This document shows positions 51,601 to 59,851 of a DNA stretch of 64,000 nt, one piece after another (position 1 is the stretch's first letter; each line of letters opens with the position of its first letter). The position numbers were made by a program, and so were the translations under genes. Source of the DNA: an uncultured Bacteroidaceae bacterium. Lineage in GTDB: Bacteria; Bacteroidota; Bacteroidia; Bacteroidales; Bacteroidaceae. The notes under the pieces were generated by a model. It was not told the DNA's origin, made no database searches, and was given only the letters and a program-made list of their open reading frames with translations. The stretch spans positions 16,385-80,384 of the forward strand of contig CALUJL010000011.1 in the NCBI GenBank assembly GCA_944320955.1, given 5' to 3'.

Positions 51601-52277
51601 TCGATGAGCATCTTGTAGCCGAAGCCGTAGACAGCGCGGATCTCCGGCGTGGCTCCGGCTTCCTTGAGCTTGCGGCGCAGGTTCTTGATCTGGGCATAGA
51701 TGAAGTCGTAGTTGTCCACCTGGTCGAAATGGTCGCCCCAGATGGATTCGGCCAGGGCATGCTTGTCCACCAGGCGCCCCAGGCGGTTCATGAAGTAGAG
51801 CAGAATATCGTATTCCTTCCGCCCCAACTCCAGCTCTTTTCCGCCTACGACTACGCGGAAATCATCGGGATAGACCGTCACGTTGCCCACTTCGAGAGCC
51901 GCATTGCCGGCCCGGTGCTTGCGGCGGAGCACACTCTTGATGCGCGCGCTGAGCTCGGCCATGTGGAAGGGCTTGGAGAGATAGTCGTCGGCGCCGAGGT
52001 CCAGCCCTTCTACCTTGTCCTCTATGGCATCGCGGGCAGAGAGGATGATGACGGGTGTCTCCCGTCTGTCCGATTCTTTCAGGGATTTCAGCAAGGAGAA
52101 GCCGCTGCCTCCGGGAAGCATGAGGTCGAGGAGAATGCAGTCGTACTCGTAATCTTCCATTTTGAGCAGGGCGGAGCGGAAATCGTCGGCCGTCTCTACC
52201 ACATAGCGCTCCTTTTCCAGCGATTTGCGCGTCAGTTCGCGCAAATGGGGCTCGTCTTCTACGATCAGTATCTTCAT
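51597..52277 (-). CDS. OmpR-type response regulator (RprY-like)
   Basis: 226 aa from the ATG at 52277 (MKILIVEDEPHLRELTRKSL). The receiver domain has the phospho-Asp in YDCILLDLMLPGGSGF (about 51), the ILSARDAIEDKVEGLDLGAD switch region and Lys in DYLSKPFHMAEL. The C-terminal winged helix has LGRKEYDILLYFMNRLGRLV and a YGFGYKM tail. It partners the kinase downstream. A degenerate -7 box (TTTCTTTG, plus-strand 52300-52307) lies upstream. Confidence 0.93.
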   Translation of the reverse strand: MKILIVEDEPHLRELTRKSLEKERYVVETADDFRSALLKMEDYEYDCILLDLMLPGGSGFSLLKSLKESDRRETPVIILSARDAIEDKVEGLDLGADDYLSKPFHMAELSARIKSVLRRKHRAGNAALEVGNVTVYPDDFRVVVGGKELELGRKEYDILLYFMNRLGRLVDKHALAESIWGDHFDQVDNYDFIYAQIKNLRRKLKEAGATPEIRAVYGFGYKMLIE

Positions 52278-52366
52278 AAAGCGGACCTTTTGGGAGGAAC
52301 AAAGAAAGGGATTATTTCTGAATTTTTCCTGAAATACAGCAGAAAACAGGGAAAACACGCGCGACT

Positions 52367-54451
52367 TTACTTCGAAAACATCTTGATAAGGCTGTAGGCC
52401 TGCGGTATGCCCAGCTCTCCGGCCCGGCTCAGATCGGCAAAAGCACGGGTACGGTCGGCCTCGGACGAAGCGCCTTCCATGAGCAGGAGGGCACGGTTGA
52501 AGTAAGCCTCGGCAAGGGCCGGCTCCAGGCGGATGGCCTCGTCGTAAGCGGCAAGGGCCTCCTTGGTACGCTTCATGGCCGTGAGGGCGATGCCGGCATT
52601 GTAGTAAGCATAGGCAAAATCGGGGGCTTTGCGACACACTGTCTGCAGGTCGGCGTAGGCATCGGAAAGGCTGACTTCGGGCAGCTGCAACTCGCGCTCT
52701 GCCCCGTCCTGCCGGCCGGCGGAGGAAAGGGCTGCACGGCGGTCGGCCTGGAGAAGACAGATTTTGAGGCGCACGGTGGCCCGCTGGAAATATGCCCAGA
52801 GAGAAGCCGTATCGCTCGCCACCGCCTGTCCGGCATCGGCCAGGGCGGCATCCAAATCGTGCGTCAGGGCATAGTCGATGCTGCGCGCCGTGAAGAGCAG
52901 GGCGGGCAGTTCGCGGGGAAAGTCGAGGGACTTTCCGGAAGAAGCGGCAGCGCTTTTCTCCTGAAGTTGCAGCACTTTTCCGATCCGGCTGCTGAGGCTG
53001 TCGATGGAGACGAGGCGCTCCCGGGCCTGGTCGGAAGTGAGGGGCACGTCGGAACAGCCCAGATAGAGCGGGGCGGTGAAGACTTTCCGCCCGTTGAGGG
53101 CTTCCAGGGGACGATAGTAGGGAGCCGAGCGGCGCAAGTCATTGGCCTTGTGATAGAAGGTGAGCCGATAGGGCTGGCAGGGCACGGCCTCGACTGCACG
53201 GTTCTGCACGCGTCCGCGGAATTCGCTCTCGTAGCGGGGTTCGTCGCGCTCCGATTCGTTCTCGACGATTTGGCTGTAATTTTCGATGTCTACGTCGGAA
53301 AGTTTCCGGGCCGGCTGCGGTTTGCCCCCTGTCCTCCAGCTGTTTCCGCCGTAGCGCATGTCGAGGTCGGCTTTCATCAGCTTGGCCTCGTCGCGGGCGG
53401 CGGCCGAAGCCATGCCGGCTTCGCGGTAAGCCTCGGCCCGGTAGTAGTAACCGGCCAGAAAGTTGGGGTGGCGCTTGAGAATGCCCGTGAAATCCTCGAT
53501 GGCGCCGCGGGCATCGCCCGTCTTGAGGCGCAGGATACCGCGGTTGACGAGGGCTGTTTCGTTGTCGGGCTGCAGGGAAAGGATAAAATCGAAGTCTTCG
53601 ATGGCGCGGTTGTTGTCGCCCACATTCATCCGGAGCAGGCCCCGGTTGTAATGGGCCACCACATGGCGGGAATTGATGCGGATGGCTTCGTCGTAATCGG
53701 CCAGCGCGTCGTCATAACGCCAGAGATAATAGCGCGCGAGGGCCCGGTTTACGTAGAAGTCGGCATTCCGGTCGTCGCAGCGGATGGCCTTTGTCCATTC
53801 GCCCTCGGCCTTTTCCCAGGCCTCGTCGTGCATGGAGAGGGAAGCCTTGAGGCTCCAGGCATCGGCGCGCAGGGAATCGTAGGCCAGCGAACGGTCTACG
53901 CACTCTGCTGCGCGCAGCGTGTCGCCTTCCTCCAGCGCTACGCCGGCTTTCATGAGCCAGATTTTTTCCTTTTCTGTAGTGGTATGGCGGTCGAGGGCTT
54001 CGAGGCTTTTCCAGGCCTCGGCGTAATCTTTCAGGCGGATGTAGCAAAGGCTGATGTTGTACAAGGGCACGGCTTCATACGGATTGAGGGAAAGCAGGTG
54101 GCGGTAGTCGGCCACGGCCGAATCATACCGCGCCAGCTCGATCCAGCCTATGGCCCGCAGGCGATAACTGTCGCTGAAATAAGGATTCCGCCGGATGGCT
54201 TCGGAGCAGTCCTCCACCGTGCCGCTGTAGTCTTCGAGGCGGAACTTGGCCAGACCGCGGAAGAAATAGGGCTGCGCCAGATAGGGACGCGCCTCGATGA
54301 CACGGTTGAAGTACTGGATGGAAAGCATATAATCCTCATAATACAAGGCATTCCGCCCCATTGCCAAGGCATGGTCGGTGCGGATCTGCGCCAGGACCAT
54401 GGCCGGCAATGCGGCGATTAGGAAAATGAGGGTCAGGACTTTCCGAGGCAC
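52367..54451 (-). CDS. TPR-repeat exported protein
   Basis: 694 aa. A short signal peptide (MPRKVLTLIFLIAALPAMVL) is followed by about ten TPRs. Typical ones are ALYYEDYMLSIQYFNRVIEA, YLWRYDDALADYDEAIRINS and NVGDNNRAIEDFDFILSLQP (to about residue 370). A non-TPR region (about 370-530) follows, then C-terminal TPRs (DFAYAYYNAGIALTAMKRTK, EALAAYDEAIRLEPALAEAY). Between the two TPR blocks the reading frame runs through a 22-bp-period repeat (52932-52997) encoding GKVLQLQEKSAAASSGKS. Last gene of the trpS-ruvX-def operon. Likely a periplasmic scaffold. Confidence 0.82.
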   Translation of the reverse strand: MPRKVLTLIFLIAALPAMVLAQIRTDHALAMGRNALYYEDYMLSIQYFNRVIEARPYLAQPYFFRGLAKFRLEDYSGTVEDCSEAIRRNPYFSDSYRLRAIGWIELARYDSAVADYRHLLSLNPYEAVPLYNISLCYIRLKDYAEAWKSLEALDRHTTTEKEKIWLMKAGVALEEGDTLRAAECVDRSLAYDSLRADAWSLKASLSMHDEAWEKAEGEWTKAIRCDDRNADFYVNRALARYYLWRYDDALADYDEAIRINSRHVVAHYNRGLLRMNVGDNNRAIEDFDFILSLQPDNETALVNRGILRLKTGDARGAIEDFTGILKRHPNFLAGYYYRAEAYREAGMASAAARDEAKLMKADLDMRYGGNSWRTGGKPQPARKLSDVDIENYSQIVENESERDEPRYESEFRGRVQNRAVEAVPCQPYRLTFYHKANDLRRSAPYYRPLEALNGRKVFTAPLYLGCSDVPLTSDQARERLVSIDSLSSRIGKVLQLQEKSAAASSGKSLDFPRELPALLFTARSIDYALTHDLDAALADAGQAVASDTASLWAYFQRATVRLKICLLQADRRAALSSAGRQDGAERELQLPEVSLSDAYADLQTVCRKAPDFAYAYYNAGIALTAMKRTKEALAAYDEAIRLEPALAEAYFNRALLLMEGASSEADRTRAFADLSRAGELGIPQAYSLIKMFSK
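52932..52997. repeat. 22-bp-period tandem array F inside a reading frame
   Basis: Read on the minus strand, units end to end are: a degraded one ending CGGAAAA (52976-52997), GTGCTGCAAC...GAGAAAA (52954-52975) and GCGCTGCCGC...CCGGAAA (52932-52953). The pattern is the same as arrays A-E, but it lies within the TPR gene. Three units make 66 bp, a multiple of 3, so the frame is kept. Confidence 0.6.
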
Positions 54452-54464
54452 ACGCCGATGCTTT

Positions 54465-55037
54465 TTAAGGTTTTCTCACCGACTTGGTCTTGTAGTCGGC
54501 ATGGACTTTCCCCTTCAGCAGCGAGGTCAGCTTCCCGCGGATCATCTGCTTGCGCAGACTGCTCAGGTGGTCTATAAACATGGTGCCGTCCAGATGGTCG
54601 CATTCATGCTGGATCACGCGGGCCGGGAAGCCGGTAAGTTCTTCGTCGTGCTCCTGAAAACGCTCGTCGAGGTAGCGCACTTTCACAGAAACGGGGCGCT
54701 TCACGCTCTCGTGTATGCCGGGCAGGCTCAGGCAGCCTTCGCCCATGGAGCATTCTTCCTCGCTCTCTTCGTAGATGTCGGGATTGATGTAGACTTTCTT
54801 GTAGTCCGCAAACGCAGGATCCTCTTCGGCACAGGGCGAAAGGTCTACTATCACCATCCGTATGTCCAGCCCGATCTGCGGAGCGGCCAGCCCTACTCCG
54901 TCGGCGTGGGCCAGAGTTTCAAACATGTCGGGGATCAATTGTTCCAACTTCTGCCGTACTTCGGCGGAAGTCGTGTCGAGAGGCTCGGCCTCCTTGCGGA
55001 GAACCGGCTGTCCGTAGGTATAAATAGGTAATATCAT
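54465..55037 (-). CDS. def: Peptide deformylase
   Basis: 190 aa. All three motifs are present: GVGLAAPQIG (about 48-57), EGCLSLPGI (about 99-107, Cys metal ligand) and QHECDHLDGT (about 144-153, HExxH). Removes the formyl group from nascent proteins using Fe(II). Third gene of a four-gene operon, 36 bp after ruvX and 13 bp before the TPR gene. Confidence 0.96.
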   Translation of the reverse strand: MILPIYTYGQPVLRKEAEPLDTTSAEVRQKLEQLIPDMFETLAHADGVGLAAPQIGLDIRMVIVDLSPCAEEDPAFADYKKVYINPDIYEESEEECSMGEGCLSLPGIHESVKRPVSVKVRYLDERFQEHDEELTGFPARVIQHECDHLDGTMFIDHLSSLRKQMIRGKLTSLLKGKVHADYKTKSVRKP

Positions 55038-55073
55038 GATTCGTTTCGTTCTGTTTTCGTTTCCTCCCGGTGA

Positions 55074-55487
55074 TCAAAGATGCTGCTCCAGATAGGACTG
55101 GAGGATGATGGTGGCGCTGATTTCGTCGACCAACGCTTTGTCCCGCCGGGCCATTTTCTTCAGCCCTCCGTCGATCATGGCCCGATGGGCCAGCACGGAG
55201 GTGAAACGCTCGTCCACTTCTTCCACCGGAATGCCGGGAAACAACTTGCGCAGACGGCCTGCGAACGGAATTACGCGGGCGGCATTCTCCGAAAGCTCCC
55301 CGCTGTTCTGCCGCGGCAGGCCTATCAAGATACGCTCCACCGGCTCTTTCGCCACATAGCCGCTGAGCCATTGCTCCAACTCGTGCGTCGGCACCGTGGT
55401 CAAGCCGTTGGCGATGATCTTGAGCGGGTCGGTCACGGCGATACCCGTGCGCTTCTTTCCGTAGTCTATGGCCAATATGCGCCCCAT
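55074..55487 (-). CDS. ruvX: Putative Holliday-junction resolvase / pre-16S rRNA nuclease YqgF
   Basis: 137 aa RNase H-like fold. ILAIDYGKKRTGIAVTDPLK carries the first catalytic Asp (about residue 7), RILIGLPRQNSG and VEEVDERFTSVLAHRAM the Glu, and DKALVDEISATIILQSYLE the last Asp. Known roles are 16S rRNA 5'-end maturation and possible junction resolution. It lies 12 bp after trpS and upstream of def. Confidence 0.93.
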   Translation of the reverse strand: MGRILAIDYGKKRTGIAVTDPLKIIANGLTTVPTHELEQWLSGYVAKEPVERILIGLPRQNSGELSENAARVIPFAGRLRKLFPGIPVEEVDERFTSVLAHRAMIDGGLKKMARRDKALVDEISATIILQSYLEQHL

Positions 55488-55499
55488 CCCCTGCTCTCC

Positions 55500-56492
55500 T
55501 TACAAGTCGCGGAAGCCGATGATGTGACGCACTTCGCTGATGGTCTTCCGGGCGCTCTCCCGCGCTTTCTCGGCCCCGGCGGCGGCTATGGCCTGCAGGC
55601 GGCTGCGGTCGGACGAGAACTCCAGGATGCGCTCGCGGATGGGCTCGGTGTAAGAGACGATGTCTGCCGCCAGCTGCTTCTTCAGGTCGCCATAGCGGAT
55701 GGAGCAATCGTTCCATTTCTCCTCGAAATACTGCACCGTATCCGGCCGGGAGACTATGTTGAGCAGCGTAAAGAGGTTCTGTATCACTTCCGGCTTCTCG
55801 CTGTTGGGCGCCGTGGGGCCACTGTCGGTGACGGCTTTCATCACCTTTTTCTTCACCGTGGCCGCATCGTCCTTCAGATAGATGCAGTTGCCCTCGCTCT
55901 TCCCCATCTTCCCCGTACCGTCGAGGCCGGGCACTTTCACCGCTTCTTTCGAGAAATAGAACGACTGAGGCTCGGGGAAGAAGTCTACACCATATATATT
56001 ATTGAAACGGCGGGCGCACTTGCGGGCCATCTCCATGTTCTGTTCCTGGTCTTTGCCCACGGGTACTTTCAGAGCCCGGTGGATCAGGATGTCGGCCGCC
56101 ATGAGCGTAGGATACGTCAGCAGGCCGGCATTCACGTTGTCGGGCTGCTTGCGGGCCTTCTCCTTGAAGGTCGTGACGCGCTCCAGCTCGCCCAGATACG
56201 TATTCATGTTCAGGTAAAGATAGAGTTCGAGCACCTCCTTCACGTCGCTCTGCATATAGATCGTCACCTTCTCCGGGTCCAGGCCGCAAGCCAGGTACTC
56301 GGCCAGGATCGTCTCCGTGGAGGCCACGATGTTCTCCGGTTTCGGACAAGTAGTCAGCGAATGCCAGTCGGCTATAAAGAAGTAGCAATTATATTCATCC
56401 TGCATCCTCACGAAGTTCTTCACGGCCCCGAAGTAGTTGCCCAAGTGCAGATTGCCCGTCGGGCGGATGCCGCTCAATACAGTTTCCTTCAT
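55500..56492 (-). CDS. trpS: Tryptophanyl-tRNA synthetase
   Basis: 330 aa from the ATG at 56492 (MKETVLSGIRPTGNLHLGNY). The open frame extends 49 codons further but crosses the promoter. Class I motifs: TGNLHLGNYFGAV (HIGH-type) and GTGKMGKSEGN (KMSKS-type, here KMGKS). Also SDVKEVLELYLYLNMNTYLG. First gene of the trpS-ruvX-def-TPR operon. The leader from the -7 box is about 75 nt and shows no T-box. Confidence 0.95.
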   Translation of the reverse strand: MKETVLSGIRPTGNLHLGNYFGAVKNFVRMQDEYNCYFFIADWHSLTTCPKPENIVASTETILAEYLACGLDPEKVTIYMQSDVKEVLELYLYLNMNTYLGELERVTTFKEKARKQPDNVNAGLLTYPTLMAADILIHRALKVPVGKDQEQNMEMARKCARRFNNIYGVDFFPEPQSFYFSKEAVKVPGLDGTGKMGKSEGNCIYLKDDAATVKKKVMKAVTDSGPTAPNSEKPEVIQNLFTLLNIVSRPDTVQYFEEKWNDCSIRYGDLKKQLAADIVSYTEPIRERILEFSSDRSRLQAIAAAGAEKARESARKTISEVRHIIGFRDL

Positions 56493-56573
56493 CGTCAGTT
56501 TCGTTTTTCCAGTTTCGTATGATTCGTGTTTCGTCGTCCCCGCCGCCTCTGTGTCGGGCAAGGCTTCGGGGCG

Positions 56574-56581
56574 CAAAGGTA
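56574..56581 (-). promoter_or_regulatory. -7 box of the trpS operon
   Basis: Reads TACCTTTG on the minus strand, 81 bp upstream of the trpS ATG. Confidence 0.6.
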
Positions 56582-56704
56582 GCAATAAATCGCGGAAGAG
56601 CAGGCTTATAAAAACAAAAAAAGCCGATGCTTTACACATCAGCCAAACCTAAAACTATGAAAACACACTAAACTACCGAAATTATTCGGAATCTCTTGAA
56701 GAGG

Positions 56705-56779
56705 TGGGCGCTGAGGGATTCGAACCCCCGACCCTCTGCTTGTAAGGCAGATGCTCTAAACCAGCTGAGCTAAGCGCCC
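56705..56779 (-). tRNA. tRNA-Val (TAC), second copy
   Basis: Acceptor GGGCGCT pairs with AGCGCCC. The anticodon arm TCTGC / GCAGA has loop CTTACAA (anticodon TAC). The T arm has GGGTTCGAATCCC. CCA not encoded. Identical to the copy at 56824-56898. Confidence 0.95.
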
Positions 56780-56823
56780 CAATGTGTTCTGAGACCGACT
56801 TGCTTCTCACTTCCGAGTGGCTG

Positions 56824-56898
56824 TGGGCGCTGAGGGATTCGAACCCCCGACCCTCTGCTTGTAAGGCAGATGCTCTAAACCAGCTGAGCTAAGCGCCC
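56824..56898 (-). tRNA. tRNA-Val (TAC), first copy
   Basis: Same sequence and structure as the gene at 56705-56779, 44 bp away. It is nearest to the shared promoter at 56931-56938, so the two form one transcript. Confidence 0.95.
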
Positions 56899-56930
56899 TC
56901 GTTCGGAGCCTCTCTTTTTGAAAAGCGATG

Positions 56931-56938
56931 CAAAGGTA
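56931..56938 (-). promoter_or_regulatory. -7 box of the tandem tRNA-Val unit
   Basis: Reads TACCTTTG on the minus strand, 33 bp upstream of the first tRNA. Confidence 0.65.
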
Positions 56939-57142
56939 GGGCTTTTCCCGGTACTGTGCAAACTTTCCTGCGTCTTTTTTTATTGCACAAAAAGTAAAAA
57001 ACATATAATCGACTCATAATTAAACGAGAAAGAAAGAAAATATTTCTACTCGAACAGCTTCTCACACGATTCTCCACTCTATCCCCATATACATCTTATC
57101 CCTTACACTTTGGGGAAAACAAGCAAATGACATATCCTCGAC

Positions 57143-59851
57143 TTAGAGATAAATCACCTGAAATGCCCGGTCAAACTCAGCCCGCCTACTTTCAGTATAA
57201 AACGGCATACCCCATATTTCGAAATCACCCGTCCCGGGAGTAAAGCGCAAAACAGCTTTACTCTTGATTTCTTTCAAGAATACTTCTTTCCAAGCATCAT
57301 CTGCCCTAAGGTGGGAACCTTTAGGTTCTATAAAAATCTGAATGGACTCAAATTTTCCACTTCCCGAAACCCTACGCATAAAAAGTACATAGTCTGGCTT
57401 ACACACACTACCCGTATTAAAATCATAAAGCCTCAGTTCTGGCTCCTCTTCATTCCGCACCAGATAAATCTCCTGATACTTTTCCCTTAAGCGCGGATAA
57501 AGGCTTTCGATATACTTTATCAAATACTTTTCTTCCGATGTCCCGAAGCAATCGTTATAGGCATACCACTCACACTCCCCCAAGTCCATCACCAATTCCT
57601 TCTTAAGGCTCTCACGCATCGACCTCCCCCTCTCCTGATCTCCTGATTCGTCCAGCGACACCCGCAACACATGGTCGTTAAACACACGCCTTACATCCTT
57701 GGGCACGAATTGTAAAGACCCACGAAACATCTCACCCCGCTTCGCCAGCCGCGGCTCTATCTGCCTCAACACCTCCATTGCCACACGTAATTTCTCCTTT
57801 TGCGTAAGCCCGTTGCGCGCCGTACTGCTATACACGTCAATATGCAACCCGGCCAAATAGGCTTCGCTCCCTATGAATTCCTCGATGGAAGCCAAACAAG
57901 GCAATTTCTTGGATAGCACCGAAAACTTATAACTCTCAAAACGGTTGAGCGCCGCCCGGACCACATGCTTCCCCAAGTCGCCCATCCGGATGGACACATA
58001 GCTCCACGAAACCTCTTTGTCCTTTCCCACGGCATCAAAAATCAAGTCCGTACTCATTGTGCCGCTCATGAGCCATACCTTGTATGTATAGGACAACAAT
58101 TCTTTTCCCAACGAAGCGTCCTCGTTCCTGCCAAGCGGTTCCCGCTTATTTACAAATACATACCCCTTCCTGTAAAGTTCCGTCTGCTTAAACTCTTCCT
58201 TAAGATATAGATGTAGCTCGCGCGCATGCGACTCGACCGCGCCGGTTTCCACCAACGCTTCGCGCAGTTCCTGCACGTAGCGCGAATCCTGCGCGCTATG
58301 GTAGTGCAACTTCTCCAATACCCGCAAGCGGTTTTGCAAATCGCTGTCAAACTTCCGTTTCCCGGCCGGCAGGCCCATACCCGGCACGCTGAAGGGCATA
58401 TAGCGCGCCCCACGCCCTATCAGCTGCGCCTCCTTCATCGTGTATCGGCCCGGCTTGCCAGCCCTGCCGTCGCGCGTCTCGTCGAGCCGCACGATGTCGA
58501 ACAAGTTGAGCACATCCCACCCCTCGGTAAGCATATCCACAGCGAATATAGCTCGAAACTCATTGTCGGGGGATTCCAGCGTGTTCAGCCAAACCTGTTT
58601 TTTAGGAGAGATCTCGTTTTCATCCACCAGGAGCAACTTGTCTTCCCTAAAGTCTTCTTTCAACTCCAGCAACAGGTCATCCGGCGAAATGCCCCGCTCG
58701 TCAAAAAACGAGAAGGCTGCCGCCACATCTCCTTTGGCATTACTCCGTATCTTTTGCAGATCTTCCACCCGCAAGTGGCTCACCGTCTTCACGAACAACT
58801 CATAATAATCCTTGTTGTCCTTCTTCAGCCGCGACTTCAACAGCACCACCGGCTTGATGTTCTGCCCGATGGAGACAAACAATTTGCGCTTGTACTGGCT
58901 CAGCACTATAGCCTGCACGGCACGCTCGACGGGCTGAAAATCGCGCTGCACCACCTCAATGTCTTTCGAGAAGCCATCCAGCCGGAAATTCTTCAACGGA
59001 TAGTTGAAGATTATCTTGTTCTCATACTTCGCGGCAATGCCCGGGTCCTGCAGATTCTCCGTGGCCGTAAACTCCAGCCACACGTTGGGTAGCCGGTCGC
59101 TGTGCGGCATCCGGAATATCTTCAGGGCCGTAGTCTCCCAGTCCACTGCGTCTTCGAATCCGCCCAAGCCCGATTCTTTCGTACCACCCTTCCATTTTTT
59201 CCCCTTCCGCTTGGTCGAGGCATTGAGATGATGCGCCTCGTCCGAAATCAGCACCACGCTGCAGTCCTTGAAGTCGTCGTAGGTCATCGCGTTTTCACGA
59301 GGCGTATTCAGAGCGCTATACAAACCCTGTATCGTGGTCAGGCACAAGTTGATGCAATCCGGGTTGCTGTCCTGGAAGTTGTCCACCCTCCTTATCTCCA
59401 CCATCCGCTCCCCCATCCTTATTTGTGGGGCAAAGAGGTACTTGCTCGAGGCTGGGTTCAGGAAATTCTCCTTCGTCTTCTCCACGATATTGCCGAGGCC
59501 CACGAAAAACAGAAAGTTCCGATAACCCTTTTCGTACAAGTAAAGCATCAGCCCGGCCATGACAAACGTCTTGCCGCTCCCTGTGGCCATATGGAAAAGC
59601 AGATGCGGCAAAGCCTCTTTGCCTTCAAACATTTTCTCCCAGTAGGTAAAGAAATACTGGAAACAACTTTTCTGATAAGGGCGCAACCTCATGGCCGGGT
59701 TGAGCGCCGTGGCAAAATAGGGCGGCATCTCCACAGCCCCGATGTTCTGACGCCCGAAGTTCTTGTCCAGCAAGTCTTGCAAGTTCTCCTCTTGCCGCAT
59801 AGGGGCATTCAATCTATTTCTTCCCATAATCCCGTTGCTATTGTTTCGCAT
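57143..59851 (-). CDS. Type III restriction enzyme, Res subunit
   Basis: 902 aa. SF2 helicase: Walker A HMATGSGKTFVMAGLMLYLY (about 88-107), motif II VLISDEAHHLNAST (about 207), motif VI region LIGRGARYMPF. The C-terminal PD-(D/E)xK nuclease is visible as CKPDYVLFM and, about 15 residues on, QIFIEPKGSH (about 850-872). It cleaves DNA after translocation or sliding between two unmethylated head-to-head sites, together with Mod. The start overlaps the end of mod by 14 bp, so translation is coupled. Full length for the family. Confidence 0.93.
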   Translation of the reverse strand: MRNNSNGIMGRNRLNAPMRQEENLQDLLDKNFGRQNIGAVEMPPYFATALNPAMRLRPYQKSCFQYFFTYWEKMFEGKEALPHLLFHMATGSGKTFVMAGLMLYLYEKGYRNFLFFVGLGNIVEKTKENFLNPASSKYLFAPQIRMGERMVEIRRVDNFQDSNPDCINLCLTTIQGLYSALNTPRENAMTYDDFKDCSVVLISDEAHHLNASTKRKGKKWKGGTKESGLGGFEDAVDWETTALKIFRMPHSDRLPNVWLEFTATENLQDPGIAAKYENKIIFNYPLKNFRLDGFSKDIEVVQRDFQPVERAVQAIVLSQYKRKLFVSIGQNIKPVVLLKSRLKKDNKDYYELFVKTVSHLRVEDLQKIRSNAKGDVAAAFSFFDERGISPDDLLLELKEDFREDKLLLVDENEISPKKQVWLNTLESPDNEFRAIFAVDMLTEGWDVLNLFDIVRLDETRDGRAGKPGRYTMKEAQLIGRGARYMPFSVPGMGLPAGKRKFDSDLQNRLRVLEKLHYHSAQDSRYVQELREALVETGAVESHARELHLYLKEEFKQTELYRKGYVFVNKREPLGRNEDASLGKELLSYTYKVWLMSGTMSTDLIFDAVGKDKEVSWSYVSIRMGDLGKHVVRAALNRFESYKFSVLSKKLPCLASIEEFIGSEAYLAGLHIDVYSSTARNGLTQKEKLRVAMEVLRQIEPRLAKRGEMFRGSLQFVPKDVRRVFNDHVLRVSLDESGDQERGRSMRESLKKELVMDLGECEWYAYNDCFGTSEEKYLIKYIESLYPRLREKYQEIYLVRNEEEPELRLYDFNTGSVCKPDYVLFMRRVSGSGKFESIQIFIEPKGSHLRADDAWKEVFLKEIKSKAVLRFTPGTGDFEIWGMPFYTESRRAEFDRAFQVIYL

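Noticed and set aside
56705..57143. tRNA-Val as an attachment site for a type III RM island
   Set aside because: The restriction genes lie on the 5' side of the tRNAs, no integrase is present, and I find no direct repeat of the tRNA 3' end beyond the island.
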